Part shown: positions 32,434 to 39,432 of the stretch, piece by piece
Layout of the letters: each line of letters opens with the position of its first letter
How positions within the stretch are numbered: position 1 is the stretch's first letter
Assembly: GCF_000350085.1 (NCBI RefSeq)
Contig: NZ_CAUM01000127.1
Coordinates: 1 to 39,432, forward strand
Direction of reading: 5' to 3'
DNA length: 39,432 nt
Origin: Mesorhizobium metallidurans STM 2683
GTDB lineage: Bacteria > Pseudomonadota > Alphaproteobacteria > Rhizobiales > Rhizobiaceae
Made by a program: the position numbers and the translations under genes
The notes under the pieces: model-generated
Seen by the model: only the letters and a program-made list of their open reading frames with translations
Database searches by the model: none
Told to the model about the DNA's origin: nothing

Positions 32434-32453
32434 ATATAAAGAATTCTTTATAT
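32434..32453. promoter_or_regulatory. Perfect 20-base palindrome, probable SahR-like operator of the methionine cycle
   Basis: The sequence is a perfect 20-base palindrome centred on an EcoRI-like GAATTC, with half-site ATATAAAGAA. It lies 39-58 bases before the start codon of the betaine-homocysteine methyltransferase gene, where an operator would overlap the promoter. It resembles the operator I recall for ArsR-type SahR regulators, which control S-adenosylhomocysteine and methionine cycle genes in proteobacteria. A small inverted repeat TTATC AAA GATAA follows at 32456-32468. Confidence 0.55.
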
Positions 32454-32491
32454 CCTTATCAAAGATAATCCTCCGGAAGGCGTATTTCACC

Positions 32492-33508
32492 ATGACCAAC
32501 CCGATCGACGCGCTGCTTGCCGAAAAGGGCGTTCTGCTCGCCGATGGCGCCACCGGCACCAATCTGTTCGCCATGGGCCTGGAGGCCGGCGAGGCTCCCG
32601 AACTGTTGAACGAAACCGCGCCCGACACCATCACCAGCCTGCACCAGAACTTTGTCGATGCCGGCGCCGACATCATCCTGACCAACTCTTTCGGCGGCAC
32701 CCGCCACCGCTTGAAGCTGCATCATGCGCAGGACCGCGTGCATGCGCTGAACCAGCGCGCCGCCGAGATCGCCCGCGCCGTTGCCGACAAGGCCGTCCGC
32801 AAGGTCATCGTCGCAGGTTCGGTCGGCCCGACCGGCGAATTGCTGGTGCCGCTCGGCGCCATGACCTATGACGAGGCGGTCGACGCCTTTGCCGAGCAGA
32901 TAGAAGGCCTCAAGGCCGGCGGCGCCGAGGTCGCCTGGATCGAAACCATGTCGGCGCCGGACGAAATCCGCGCCGCGGCGGAAGCCGCCATCCGCGTCGG
33001 CCTGCCCTACACCTATACCGGCTCCTTCGACACCGCCGGCCGCACCATGATGGGGCTGCTGCCGAAGGACATCCACGGCGTCGTCGACGGGCTGCCGCAG
33101 GCGCCGCTCGGTGTCGGCGCCAATTGCGGTGTCGGCGCCTCCGACATTCTCGCCTCGCTGCTCGATATGACCGAGGCGAAGCCGGAGGCGACGGTGATCG
33201 TCAAGGGCAATTGCGGCATTCCGGAATTCCGCGGCACCGAGATCCACTATTCCGGCACGCCCGAACTGATGGCCGACTATGTCAGGCTCGCCGTCGATGC
33301 CGGCGCCAGGATCGTCGGCGGCTGCTGCGGCACTTCGTTCCAGCATCTTGCCGCGATGCGCAAGGCGCTTGACGCGCACACCAGGTCGGACCGCCCGACG
33401 GTCGAGGCGATCGTCGAGCGGATCGGCCCGATGCGCAACAAGGTAGCGACGGAAAACACCGCCGAGACCAGCGAAGCCCGTCGCGAGCGCCGGCGCAGCC
33501 GCGCCTGA
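32492..33508 (+). CDS. bmt: Betaine-homocysteine S-methyltransferase
   Basis: This 338-residue enzyme moves a methyl group to homocysteine to give methionine; in rhizobia the protein called Bmt uses glycine betaine and makes dimethylglycine. The homocysteine methyltransferase barrel is clear: LADGATGTNLF at the start, GADIILTNSFGGTRHRL, and the zinc ligands Cys212 in GANCGVG and Cys278-Cys279 in GGCCGTSFQH. The C-terminus has a short Arg-rich tail. It starts at the ATG at 32492; longer in-frame versions would translate the operator palindrome. Dimethylglycine made here could feed the FAD-GcvT dehydrogenase encoded at 23824. It could also be a methyltransferase for S-methylmethionine, but the sequence pattern fits Bmt better. 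Confidence 0.85.
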   Translation: MTNPIDALLAEKGVLLADGATGTNLFAMGLEAGEAPELLNETAPDTITSLHQNFVDAGADIILTNSFGGTRHRLKLHHAQDRVHALNQRAAEIARAVADKAVRKVIVAGSVGPTGELLVPLGAMTYDEAVDAFAEQIEGLKAGGAEVAWIETMSAPDEIRAAAEAAIRVGLPYTYTGSFDTAGRTMMGLLPKDIHGVVDGLPQAPLGVGANCGVGASDILASLLDMTEAKPEATVIVKGNCGIPEFRGTEIHYSGTPELMADYVRLAVDAGARIVGGCCGTSFQHLAAMRKALDAHTRSDRPTVEAIVERIGPMRNKVATENTAETSEARRERRRSRA

Positions 33509-33528
33509 CGCGGTTCGCAGCCCGGTTG

Positions 33529-33559
33529 AAAAAAGGCCGGCAAGGTTTCCTCGCCGGCC
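33529..33559 (-). terminator. Rho-independent terminator for the VWA gene transcript
   Basis: Read on the minus strand, GGCCGGC pairs with GCCGGCC across an eleven-base loop and is followed by TTTTTT. It lies 67 bases past the stop of the VWA protein gene and ends its transcript. On the plus strand there is no T tract, so it would not act the same way for bmt. Confidence 0.75.
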
Positions 33560-33625
33560 TGCCTCACCACCTGTGGGCCGGCATTCAGAACGATCCCCTT
33601 CTGAATGAACCGGTCGCCATCGCCA

Positions 33626-35704
33626 CTACCGATTGCCGCCCAGCGCCGAGGCAAGGCGCACAAGCGAGAGGAACTCGGACCTGTACCCGAACGGGTCGGC
33701 TCCCCGGGCGGCAGTGGCAATTTCCATGATCCTGTCGTAGCCGAACTTCGCGGTCGCATCCTCGTCGCGCAGCTTCTGGCCAAAGGCCGCGACCGCGATG
33801 GAAAAGCGCTGATCGGTGCTGGCCTGGTCGAAGGACGACACTTCGTTGGCTGATGTCACCGGCGTGGTGATCAGCTTCGAAACATCCTCGTTCGGCAGCT
33901 TGTAGCGGATCTTGACGAAGGCATATTCGTCGGCGTTGGCGACGCCGCCATTGTTCACCGAAGCCTGGCCGTAGCGCAGCGGATCGATCTTCTCGCCGCC
34001 GCTGCCCTTCGGCGTGATTTCGTAGATCGCGGTGACCGAATGGCCGGAGCCGATCTCACCGGCATCGACGCGGTCATTGTTGAAATCCTCGCGGTTGAGC
34101 GCGCGGGTTTCGTAGCCGATCAGCCGGTATTCCGAGACCTTGTTCGGATTGAACTCGACCTGGATCTTCACGTCCTTGGCGATAGTGAACAATGTCGAGG
34201 ACGCGTCCTCGACCAGCACCTTCTCGGCCTCGGCCAAAGTGTCGATATAGGCCGCCGTGCCGTTGCCGTTCTGGGCGATGGTCTGCATCATCTGGTCGTT
34301 CAGATTGCCGCGGCCGAAGCCGAACACCGACAGGAAGACGCCGGTCTTGCGCTCCTGCTCGATCAGCCGCTTCAAATCGTCATCGTCGGTCTGGCCGACA
34401 TTGAAGTCGCCGTCGGTGGCGAGCATCACCCGGTTGACCCCGTTCTTGACGAAGGATTTCTGCGCCAGCCGGTAAGCTTCCTTGATGCCCGCCTCGCCGG
34501 CCGTCGAGCCGCCGGGCGTCAAAGTGTCGATGGCATTGAGGATCTTGTCCTTCTCCGAGACCTTGGTCGGTTCGAGCACGGTACCGGCGTCGCCGGCATA
34601 GGTGACGATCGAGACGGTGTCGTCGGGCTTCAGCTTGCTGACCAGAAGCCGGAAGGCCGACTGCAGCAGCGGCAGCTTGTCCTGCTCGTTCATCGAGCCC
34701 GACACATCGATCAGGAAGACCAGATTGGCCTTGGGCTGCTCGGCCGGTTTCACGTCAAAACCCTTGATGGCGACATGCATCAGCTTGGTGTGCCCGTTCC
34801 ACGGCGTCGGCATGACGCTGACGGTCGAGTTGAACGGTGTCGAGGCGGAGTCCGGCCCCTTCCAGTCATAGGGGAAGTAGTTGATCATCTCCTCGACGCG
34901 GACCGTGTCGGCCTGCGGCAAAGCACCTTCCTTCAGCGAGCGCCGCACGAAGGAATAGGAGGCGGTGTCGACATCGATCGAGAAGGTCGAGATCGGGTCT
35001 TCAAGTGCTGCACGCACCGGATTGGTCTTGAAATCCTCGACGCGGTCGCGGTTCTGCTCCCGCGGCAGCATCTGGTCGGCCGGCATGGCCTGCGGCTGCA
35101 CCATCAGCTTGGATTCGGCGCCGGGCATGCGGCCGACCCGCGCGGCGCCATTGGCGCCGTCAAACAGCCCGGCTTCGCCGGCGGGGGGCGGTGCAGGCGC
35201 AGGCTTTTGAGCCGGCAATGTTGCGTATTCCGTCGTGGCCGGCGCCTCGGCCTTCGGCGGCGATGCCGGCGCGACAAGCGCCTCGGTCGCGTCGCGGCTT
35301 TCGCTGTCGGCGTCGGCTTTCTTCTGCTTGTCGGGCTCGGCCACCGTCAGCGGCTTCACCGTTGCTGGTTTATCGGCCAGCGTTTCAGCGATTTTTTCGT
35401 CCCCTCCGGAACGGAACGGCTGCTCCTGCAGCATATAGATGGCAGCGTATCCGGCGATCGGCAGGGCGACGAGCCCGGCGATGGCCGGCGTGGCGAAGAG
35501 TTTCTTTGGCATGATTTCGCTCCAGAGCTTTTGTGCTCGCTCTCTGAGACGAAGCCCGCCCGCCGATCCTTGGGCGGCTGTGGAAGTTTTCTCGTCCATA
35601 TCGTAGGCACGCATGGCGGCCGCGAAAGCACGCGCCTTCGCGTCGGCGCCCGGCGCCGGTGCTGCGATATCGCGCAGCCTGTTGAGTTCGTTGTCGTCGA
35701 CCAT
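33626..35704 (-). CDS. Membrane-anchored von Willebrand factor A (VWA) protein, YfbK-like
   Basis: This 692-residue protein has a 65-residue cytoplasmic N-terminus, one membrane helix (about residues 70-92), a long Pro/Ala-rich linker (about 105-215), then a conserved YfbK-type N-terminal segment (TFSIDVDTASYSFVRR), the VWA domain and a YfbK-type C-terminal domain. The MIDAS motif DVSGSMN (residues 333-339) is intact, so the domain can bind a divalent metal and a partner. Its start overlaps the end of the ECF sigma gene; I use the ATG at 35704 with GGGGAAG upstream, the alternative being a GTG at 35710. The topology puts the VWA part in the periplasm. The function is not known. Confidence 0.88.
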   Translation of the reverse strand: MVDDNELNRLRDIAAPAPGADAKARAFAAAMRAYDMDEKTSTAAQGSAGGLRLRERAQKLWSEIMPKKLFATPAIAGLVALPIAGYAAIYMLQEQPFRSGGDEKIAETLADKPATVKPLTVAEPDKQKKADADSESRDATEALVAPASPPKAEAPATTEYATLPAQKPAPAPPPAGEAGLFDGANGAARVGRMPGAESKLMVQPQAMPADQMLPREQNRDRVEDFKTNPVRAALEDPISTFSIDVDTASYSFVRRSLKEGALPQADTVRVEEMINYFPYDWKGPDSASTPFNSTVSVMPTPWNGHTKLMHVAIKGFDVKPAEQPKANLVFLIDVSGSMNEQDKLPLLQSAFRLLVSKLKPDDTVSIVTYAGDAGTVLEPTKVSEKDKILNAIDTLTPGGSTAGEAGIKEAYRLAQKSFVKNGVNRVMLATDGDFNVGQTDDDDLKRLIEQERKTGVFLSVFGFGRGNLNDQMMQTIAQNGNGTAAYIDTLAEAEKVLVEDASSTLFTIAKDVKIQVEFNPNKVSEYRLIGYETRALNREDFNNDRVDAGEIGSGHSVTAIYEITPKGSGGEKIDPLRYGQASVNNGGVANADEYAFVKIRYKLPNEDVSKLITTPVTSANEVSSFDQASTDQRFSIAVAAFGQKLRDEDATAKFGYDRIMEIATAARGADPFGYRSEFLSLVRLASALGGNR

Positions 35705-35706
35705 GG

Positions 35707-36270
35707 TCACACTTCCCCGGCTGGCCGCATCAGCGTCTTCAGCCGTTTCTTCGCTTCATGGATGTGCCAGGAAACCGTCGTCTCCGAGATCGCCATCGCC
35801 TCGGCGGCGGCCGCGTGGCTGAGCCCTTCGCCATAGACCAGAAGCACCGCGTCGCGCTGCTTGTCCGGCAGCTTTCGCACCGCCGCCCAAAGCGCCTCGG
35901 CCGGGTCTTCCGGCTCGGCCTGCGCTTCTCCCGAGATTAGCGCATAAGCACCATAGGCTTCGGTCTTGACCGTCTCGCGGGCGGTCTTGCGCATCATGTC
36001 GCGCGCCGCGTTCAGCGTCATGGTGTAGAGCCAGGTCGTGAAGGCGCCGCTGCCATGATAGTCGCGGATCGCCCGGCCGAGCCGGACACAGACTTCCTGG
36101 GCAATGTCCTCGGCGTCGGCCTTTTTTCCGCACCAGCGATAGGCGGCTCTATAGACGAAACCATAGTGCCTTTCGAGCAATTTGCCGAAAGCCCCTCTGT
36201 CTCCGCCCTTCGCCCGCCCGATCAACTCGGCGTCGGAGGCTTCGCTTTCATCCAGCATCATCGCCATCAT
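35707..36270 (-). CDS. ECF-type RNA polymerase sigma factor
   Basis: This 187-residue sigma-70 family protein has region 2 (YGFVYRAAYRWCGKKADAEDIAQEV, read as two helices, then AFTTWLYTMTLNAARDMMRK) and region 4 (LPDKQRDAVLLVYGEGLSHAAAAEAM, then ISETTVSWHIHEAKKRLK). It directs RNA polymerase to a small regulon in response to a signal. The coding sequence ends three bases from the start of the membrane-bound VWA gene, so both are expressed together; this suggests VWA is its regulator or partner. No classical anti-sigma gene is present. Met choices MMAMM at the start are ambiguous by up to four residues. Confidence 0.93.
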   Translation of the reverse strand: MMAMMLDESEASDAELIGRAKGGDRGAFGKLLERHYGFVYRAAYRWCGKKADAEDIAQEVCVRLGRAIRDYHGSGAFTTWLYTMTLNAARDMMRKTARETVKTEAYGAYALISGEAQAEPEDPAEALWAAVRKLPDKQRDAVLLVYGEGLSHAAAAEAMAISETTVSWHIHEAKKRLKTLMRPAGEV

Positions 36271-36332
36271 TTGCCTGTTGGACGAAGGCTAATGGCGATT
36301 CCTTGGGTGATGGGAAGATTTTTTTGGCAGAC

Positions 36333-36350
36333 CGGTCACTGGAGTGACCG
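36333..36350. terminator. Short hairpin after the dienelactone hydrolase gene
   Basis: CGGTCACT (36333-36340) pairs perfectly with AGTGACCG (36343-36350) over a two-base gap. It lies 8 bases past the dienelactone hydrolase stop (minus strand) and upstream of the sigma factor gene. There is no T tract in the minus direction, so a terminator role is weak; an operator is the alternative. Confidence 0.35.
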
Positions 36351-36357
36351 TCGGTAC

Positions 36358-37095
36358 CTATCCCAATGTTTCGGCAAACAAAGTCGTCAGCCGCTTCCAG
36401 TGACGCTCGGCGCCGGTCGCATCGAAGACGCTGTGGTCCGGCACGCACCAGCCATGCGCCATGCCGACATAATTTTCGATTGTGTGGTCGACTTCCCCCA
36501 ACCGGAGCGCTTCGGCCAGCCGCGCCGACTGCTCTGGCGGGAAACTTCTGTCGACACCCGCCGTCCCGACATAGACGCGGGCCTTGATGGAGGCGGCCTT
36601 GCGGTGCGGGCTGTCGGCGGCGTCGCTAGCCAGATTGCCGCCATGGAAACTGGCAGCGGCCTTTATCCGGTCGGGATAGGTCGCCGCGGCATTCAGCGCC
36701 CTTGCGCCGCCCATGCAATAGCCTACCACGCCAATCGGTCCCGTCACGCCTTCGCCGGCCAGCGCGTCGATAAAGGCGCCGCCGTCGCTGATGGTCATCT
36801 CCTGCGTCGTGCCGCTGACCAGCGCCATCAGGGCGGCTTTGCTGGTCTCCACCGCGAACGCGGTCTTGGCGTCAAATGGCCCGTAAGGCGCGTTGCGGTA
36901 GAAGAGGTCCGGCACCAGCACCGCATAACCCTCGCCCGCCAGCCGCTCGGCCATGCCGTCCAACGCCAGTCGCGGGCCGAAGGCGTCCATGTAGAGGATG
37001 ATACCGGCCTTGGACGAGGAAGCTCCGGCCGCCCGGAACATCCCCGCTTTCGCCACGCCGTCCCTGGTCTTGATCTGAATATCCTGCTTCGCCAT
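36358..37095 (-). CDS. Dienelactone hydrolase family protein
   Basis: This 245-residue cytoplasmic alpha/beta-hydrolase has the dienelactone hydrolase triad: Cys127 in VVGYCMGGAR, Asp182 in GTAGVDRSFPP and His214 in VGMAHGWCVPD. The N-terminal strand and helix read FGPRLALDGMAERLAGEGYA, as in the family. Such enzymes hydrolyse dienelactone in chlorocatechol breakdown or related cyclic esters; many chromosomal members have unknown substrates. GGAGCGGGCC precedes the ATG. No other aromatic degradation genes are visible, so the true substrate is open. Confidence 0.9.
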   Translation of the reverse strand: MAKQDIQIKTRDGVAKAGMFRAAGASSSKAGIILYMDAFGPRLALDGMAERLAGEGYAVLVPDLFYRNAPYGPFDAKTAFAVETSKAALMALVSGTTQEMTISDGGAFIDALAGEGVTGPIGVVGYCMGGARALNAAATYPDRIKAAASFHGGNLASDAADSPHRKAASIKARVYVGTAGVDRSFPPEQSARLAEALRLGEVDHTIENYVGMAHGWCVPDHSVFDATGAERHWKRLTTLFAETLG

Positions 37096-37201
37096 GGCCC
37101 GCTCCGTTCAATTGTCGTGCGATACATATCCGCGCGGGCCGACAGGGCAAGGCGTTCCCAGTGTCAGGCAGTCAACATTTCGTGCTGGATTGCGTGACCA
37201 G

Positions 37202-37882
37202 CTACAGACCCGCGAACGCCGCCATGTGGAATGCCTGCACTTCGGCCGGATAGCGATAGGCGGTGCCATAGGGACAGGCGTTGCGATCGAGACAACCCTC
37301 GCTGCGACAGGGTTCGCCATTCGGTCCGCGCACATGCGCCAGGCAGGACCGATAGTCGAATCCTTCGGCGGAATAGGAGTCGACCGGGCAGGATTTCATG
37401 CAAGGTTTTTCGACACATGCATCGCAAAGATGTATCGCCGCCTCGGCCGATTGAACCGAAATCTCATCCTCGAACAGTAGCGCGCCGCGATAGGCGTGCC
37501 AGAGCCCATACTCGGGATGCATGAGAATGCCGAGCGGCGACGGCCTCAAGCCCTCCGCCCGCATGGCCCATTGCTGGAACGGCAGATACGGCCGGTCGGA
37601 GGGCGAGACTGCACGCGCGCCGAATGTCTCCGCCACCGCGCCGATCGCTTGCCGCGACCATGTGTCGAGTGGATTGGCGATCGCCTGTGGTTGCCCCTCC
37701 CGCCAGCGCAGGAAATGCGGCCAGGGCGCCGCACCCGCCTGCCCCACCAGCAGCACGGACTTGGCGACAACGCCGGAGAGGCCGGGAGTTGCCTCCTCTC
37801 CGTCAGCAAAATTGAAGCCGCCGCGAAGGATCAGGCCGTGACGCGCCAGCGCTGCCGCGATATTTTCGATCAGGCCGCGCAA
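37202..37882 (-). CDS. Ferredoxin-like protein with [4Fe-4S] cluster motifs
   Basis: This 226-residue protein ends in two Cys-rich motifs: CDACVEKPCMKSCPVDSY (residues about 152-169), a C-x2-C-x4-C-x3-CP cluster motif, and CRSEGCLDRNACPYG further on, suggesting a second cluster. The N-terminal 150 residues contain no motif I recognise beyond GVVAKSVLLVGQAGAAPWPHF. The C-terminal cluster region recalls epoxyqueuosine reductase-type ferredoxin domains, without the corrinoid domain. The start is a TTG at 37882 with AAGGGA upstream; there is no in-frame ATG. It is 94 bases downstream of the second MttB-family gene on the same strand, so it may supply electrons to that system, which is only a guess. 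Confidence 0.75.
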   Translation of the reverse strand: MRGLIENIAAALARHGLILRGGFNFADGEEATPGLSGVVAKSVLLVGQAGAAPWPHFLRWREGQPQAIANPLDTWSRQAIGAVAETFGARAVSPSDRPYLPFQQWAMRAEGLRPSPLGILMHPEYGLWHAYRGALLFEDEISVQSAEAAIHLCDACVEKPCMKSCPVDSYSAEGFDYRSCLAHVRGPNGEPCRSEGCLDRNACPYGTAYRYPAEVQAFHMAAFAGL

Positions 37883-37883
37883 A

Positions 37884-37979
37884 TCATCCCTTCTTGTCCG
37901 GATCGGAGAAGGCGCTCCGCCAGACTTCCTTGTGGATGATGTTGGCGACTTTAGCCCCGCCTGACTCGGGCTCCTTTCA
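37884..37979 (-). other. Coding-like in-frame tail after the second MttB gene
   Basis: Beyond the TGA stop of the MttB-family gene (37977-37979) the same frame stays open for 31 codons to a second TGA at 37884-37886. The peptide ends AKVANIIHKEVWRSAFSDP and looks protein-like, but has no start codon of its own. It could be a remnant of a longer gene or chance. The TTG start of the ferredoxin-like gene begins one base beyond the second TGA. Confidence 0.35.
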
Positions 37980-39432
37980 GGTGAAGGCGTCGGCCATCGA
38001 CGCCTTCTTCCTGGCGATGAAATCCTTCAGCCCGTCATCGATGCCCGGATCGAGAGGCGGCGCTTCGTAGCTTTCCAGCCAGCGGCGGGCGAGCTCGTTG
38101 GCGCGCTGCGGCGCGGTCTTCTCGCCTTCGGCGAGCCACTGCTCGTAGGAATTGTTGTCGGCGATGTTGGAGCGGTAGAAAGCGGTCTGGAAATTGGCCT
38201 GAGTGTGGTCGCAGCCGAGATAGTGGCTGCCCGGACCGACCTGGCGGATGGCGTCCATCGCCTGGCCGTTCTCCGACAGGTCGACGCCTTCGGAGAACTT
38301 CTGGGTCATGCCGAGCTGGTCGATATCCATCATGAATTTCTCATAGCAGGAGGCGAGCCCGCCCTCGAGCCAGCCGGCAGCGTGCAGCACGAAATTGGCG
38401 CCGGCAAGAATCGTCGAGTTCAGCGTGTTGGCGCTCTCATAGGCCGCCTGCGCATCCGGTATCTTCGACGCGCAGAGCGAGCCGCCGGTACGGAACGGCA
38501 GGCCAAGCCGGCGCGCGAGCTGCGCGGCACCGTAGGAGACCAGCGACGGTTCCGGCGTGCCGAAGGTCGGCGCGCCCGACTGCATCGAGATCGACGAGGC
38601 GAAGGTGCCGAACAGCACCGGCGCGCCCGGCCGGATCAACTGCGTGAACGACGCGCCGGCCAGCACCTCGGCCAAAACCTGCGTCAGCGTGCCGGCGACG
38701 GTCACCGGGCTCATCGCGCCGGCCAGGATGAAAGGCGTGACGATGCAGGCCTGGTTGTGACGCGAATAAACCTTCAGCGCACCCAGCATGGTCTCGTCGA
38801 ACACCATCGGCGAGTTGGCGTTGATCAGGCTGGTCAGCACCGTGTTGTTCTCGACGAAATCGTCGCCGAACACGATCTTGGCCATCGCCACCGTATCTTC
38901 GGCGCGCTCGGGCGCGGTGACCGAGCCCATGAACGGCTTGTCCGAATATTTGATGTGCGAATAGATCATATCGAGATGGCGTTTGTTGACCGGCACGTCG
39001 ACCGGCTCGCACACCGTGCCGCCCGAATGGTGGATCGACGGCGCCATATAGGCGAGCTTCACGAAATTGCGGAAATCCTCGATCGTCGCATAGCGCCTGA
39101 CACCGTCGAGGTCGCGCACGAAGGGCGGGCCGTAGACCGGCGCGAACACCGTGGCGTTGCCGCCGACCTGCACTGAGCGCTCCGCATTGCGGGCATGCTG
39201 GGTATAGAGGGACGGCGCGGTCTTCAGCAGCGAGCGGCAGAGGCCCTTGGGGAAATGCACGCGCTCGCCCTTGACGTCGGCGCCGGCCTCTTTCCAGAGC
39301 TGCAGGGCCTCGGCGTCGTCGCGAAAAAATTATGCCGATCTCTTCCAGCACCGTGTCGGTGTTCTTTTCGATCAGCGCCAGCCCTTCTTCATCAAGCACT
39401 TCATAGACTTTGATCTTGCGCTTGATGTAGGT
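37977..39432 (-). pseudogene. Second MttB-family methyltransferase gene, frameshifted; 5' end off the right edge
   Basis: The C-terminal 427 residues (from 39260 down to 37977) are a clear COG5598 protein: LINANSPMVFDETMLGAL, TPFILAGAMSPVTVAGTL, GWLEGGLASCYEK and GPGSHYLGCDHTQANF. The expected N-terminus continues in another frame: TYIKRKIKVYEVLDEEGLAL (39432 side) then EKNTDTVLEEIGIIF. The frames join at an A6 run on the plus strand (39324-39329): with five bases the frame reads EIGIIFRDDAEALQLWKEAG and on into the main ORF. So either one extra base is present or this is a sequencing slip in a homopolymer. No TAG codon is in frame, so there is no pyrrolysine. The rest of the N-terminus lies off the edge. 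With the first copy at 21624 it makes a divergent paralogue, perhaps for another substrate. Confidence 0.88.

Noticed and set aside
32426..32491. Longer Bmt protein from an upstream start at 32426
   Set aside because: It would translate the operator palindrome and add 22 residues unlike the family's start; the ATG at 32492 is directly followed by the conserved N-terminus.
36271..36357. GGAAT and CGTC motifs upstream of the ECF sigma gene as an autoregulated ECF promoter
   Set aside because: On the minus strand the spacing between GGAAT and CGTC is only 13 bases, shorter than the 16-17 of ECF promoters, so I do not call it.

Overview
This window looks like chromosomal DNA of a Rhizobiales alphaproteobacterium, most likely Mesorhizobium or a close relative. 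I infer this from the high GC content, the gene families present and the rhizobial intergenic mosaic repeats. There are no rRNA or tRNA genes, prophage, transposase or CRISPR array. I count about 31 protein genes (two run off the window edges), one candidate small RNA, several repeats and a few regulatory sites.

Layout. 1-7165: the start of a secreted L,D-transpeptidase on the minus strand, then an M20 peptidase and a complete peptide/opine-type ABC importer (binding protein, two permeases, fused double ATPase). 7183-9779: a TerB-like protein, a 56-residue membrane protein, an AraC-type regulator with a VOC-fold protein, and two repeat clusters. 9780-14133: cobQ next to a cupin of the DMSP-lyase-like family, divergent from an isobutyryl-CoA dehydrogenase-like gene and mmsB (valine catabolism). 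14134-14518 is gene-free and holds repeats plus a candidate small RNA. 14519-21418 (all minus strand): class III aminotransferase, a possible 40-residue ORF, prolyl oligopeptidase, MFS transporter, and a phospholipase D-like protein.

21624-29404 is the most interesting block, all on the plus strand: a non-pyrrolysine MttB-family methyltransferase, a DUF559 endonuclease-like gene with a repeat at its 5' end, a dimethylglycine/sarcosine dehydrogenase-like FAD-GcvT fusion, a GT39-type membrane glycosyltransferase, and an M24-family protein that closely resembles the DMSP lyase DddP. The last four overlap by ATGA. After it come an orphan PhnD-like protein, a fatty acid desaturase, an XRE regulator and betaine-homocysteine methyltransferase with a palindromic operator resembling a methionine/SAH-cycle regulator site. 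33626-36270 is an ECF sigma factor with a membrane-anchored VWA protein. The window ends with a dienelactone hydrolase, a ferredoxin-like protein and a second MttB-family gene, which carries a one-base frameshift and runs off the right edge.

How the genes may work together: two MttB-family methyltransferases, a folate-linked demethylating dehydrogenase, betaine-homocysteine methyltransferase, a DddP-like lyase and a DMSP-lyase-like cupin all act on methylated onium compounds (betaines, DMSP) or on their one-carbon units. CobQ belongs to synthesis of the corrinoid that MttB-type systems use. That these form one functional system for onium-compound catabolism in a soil bacterium is my inference, not something the sequence proves.
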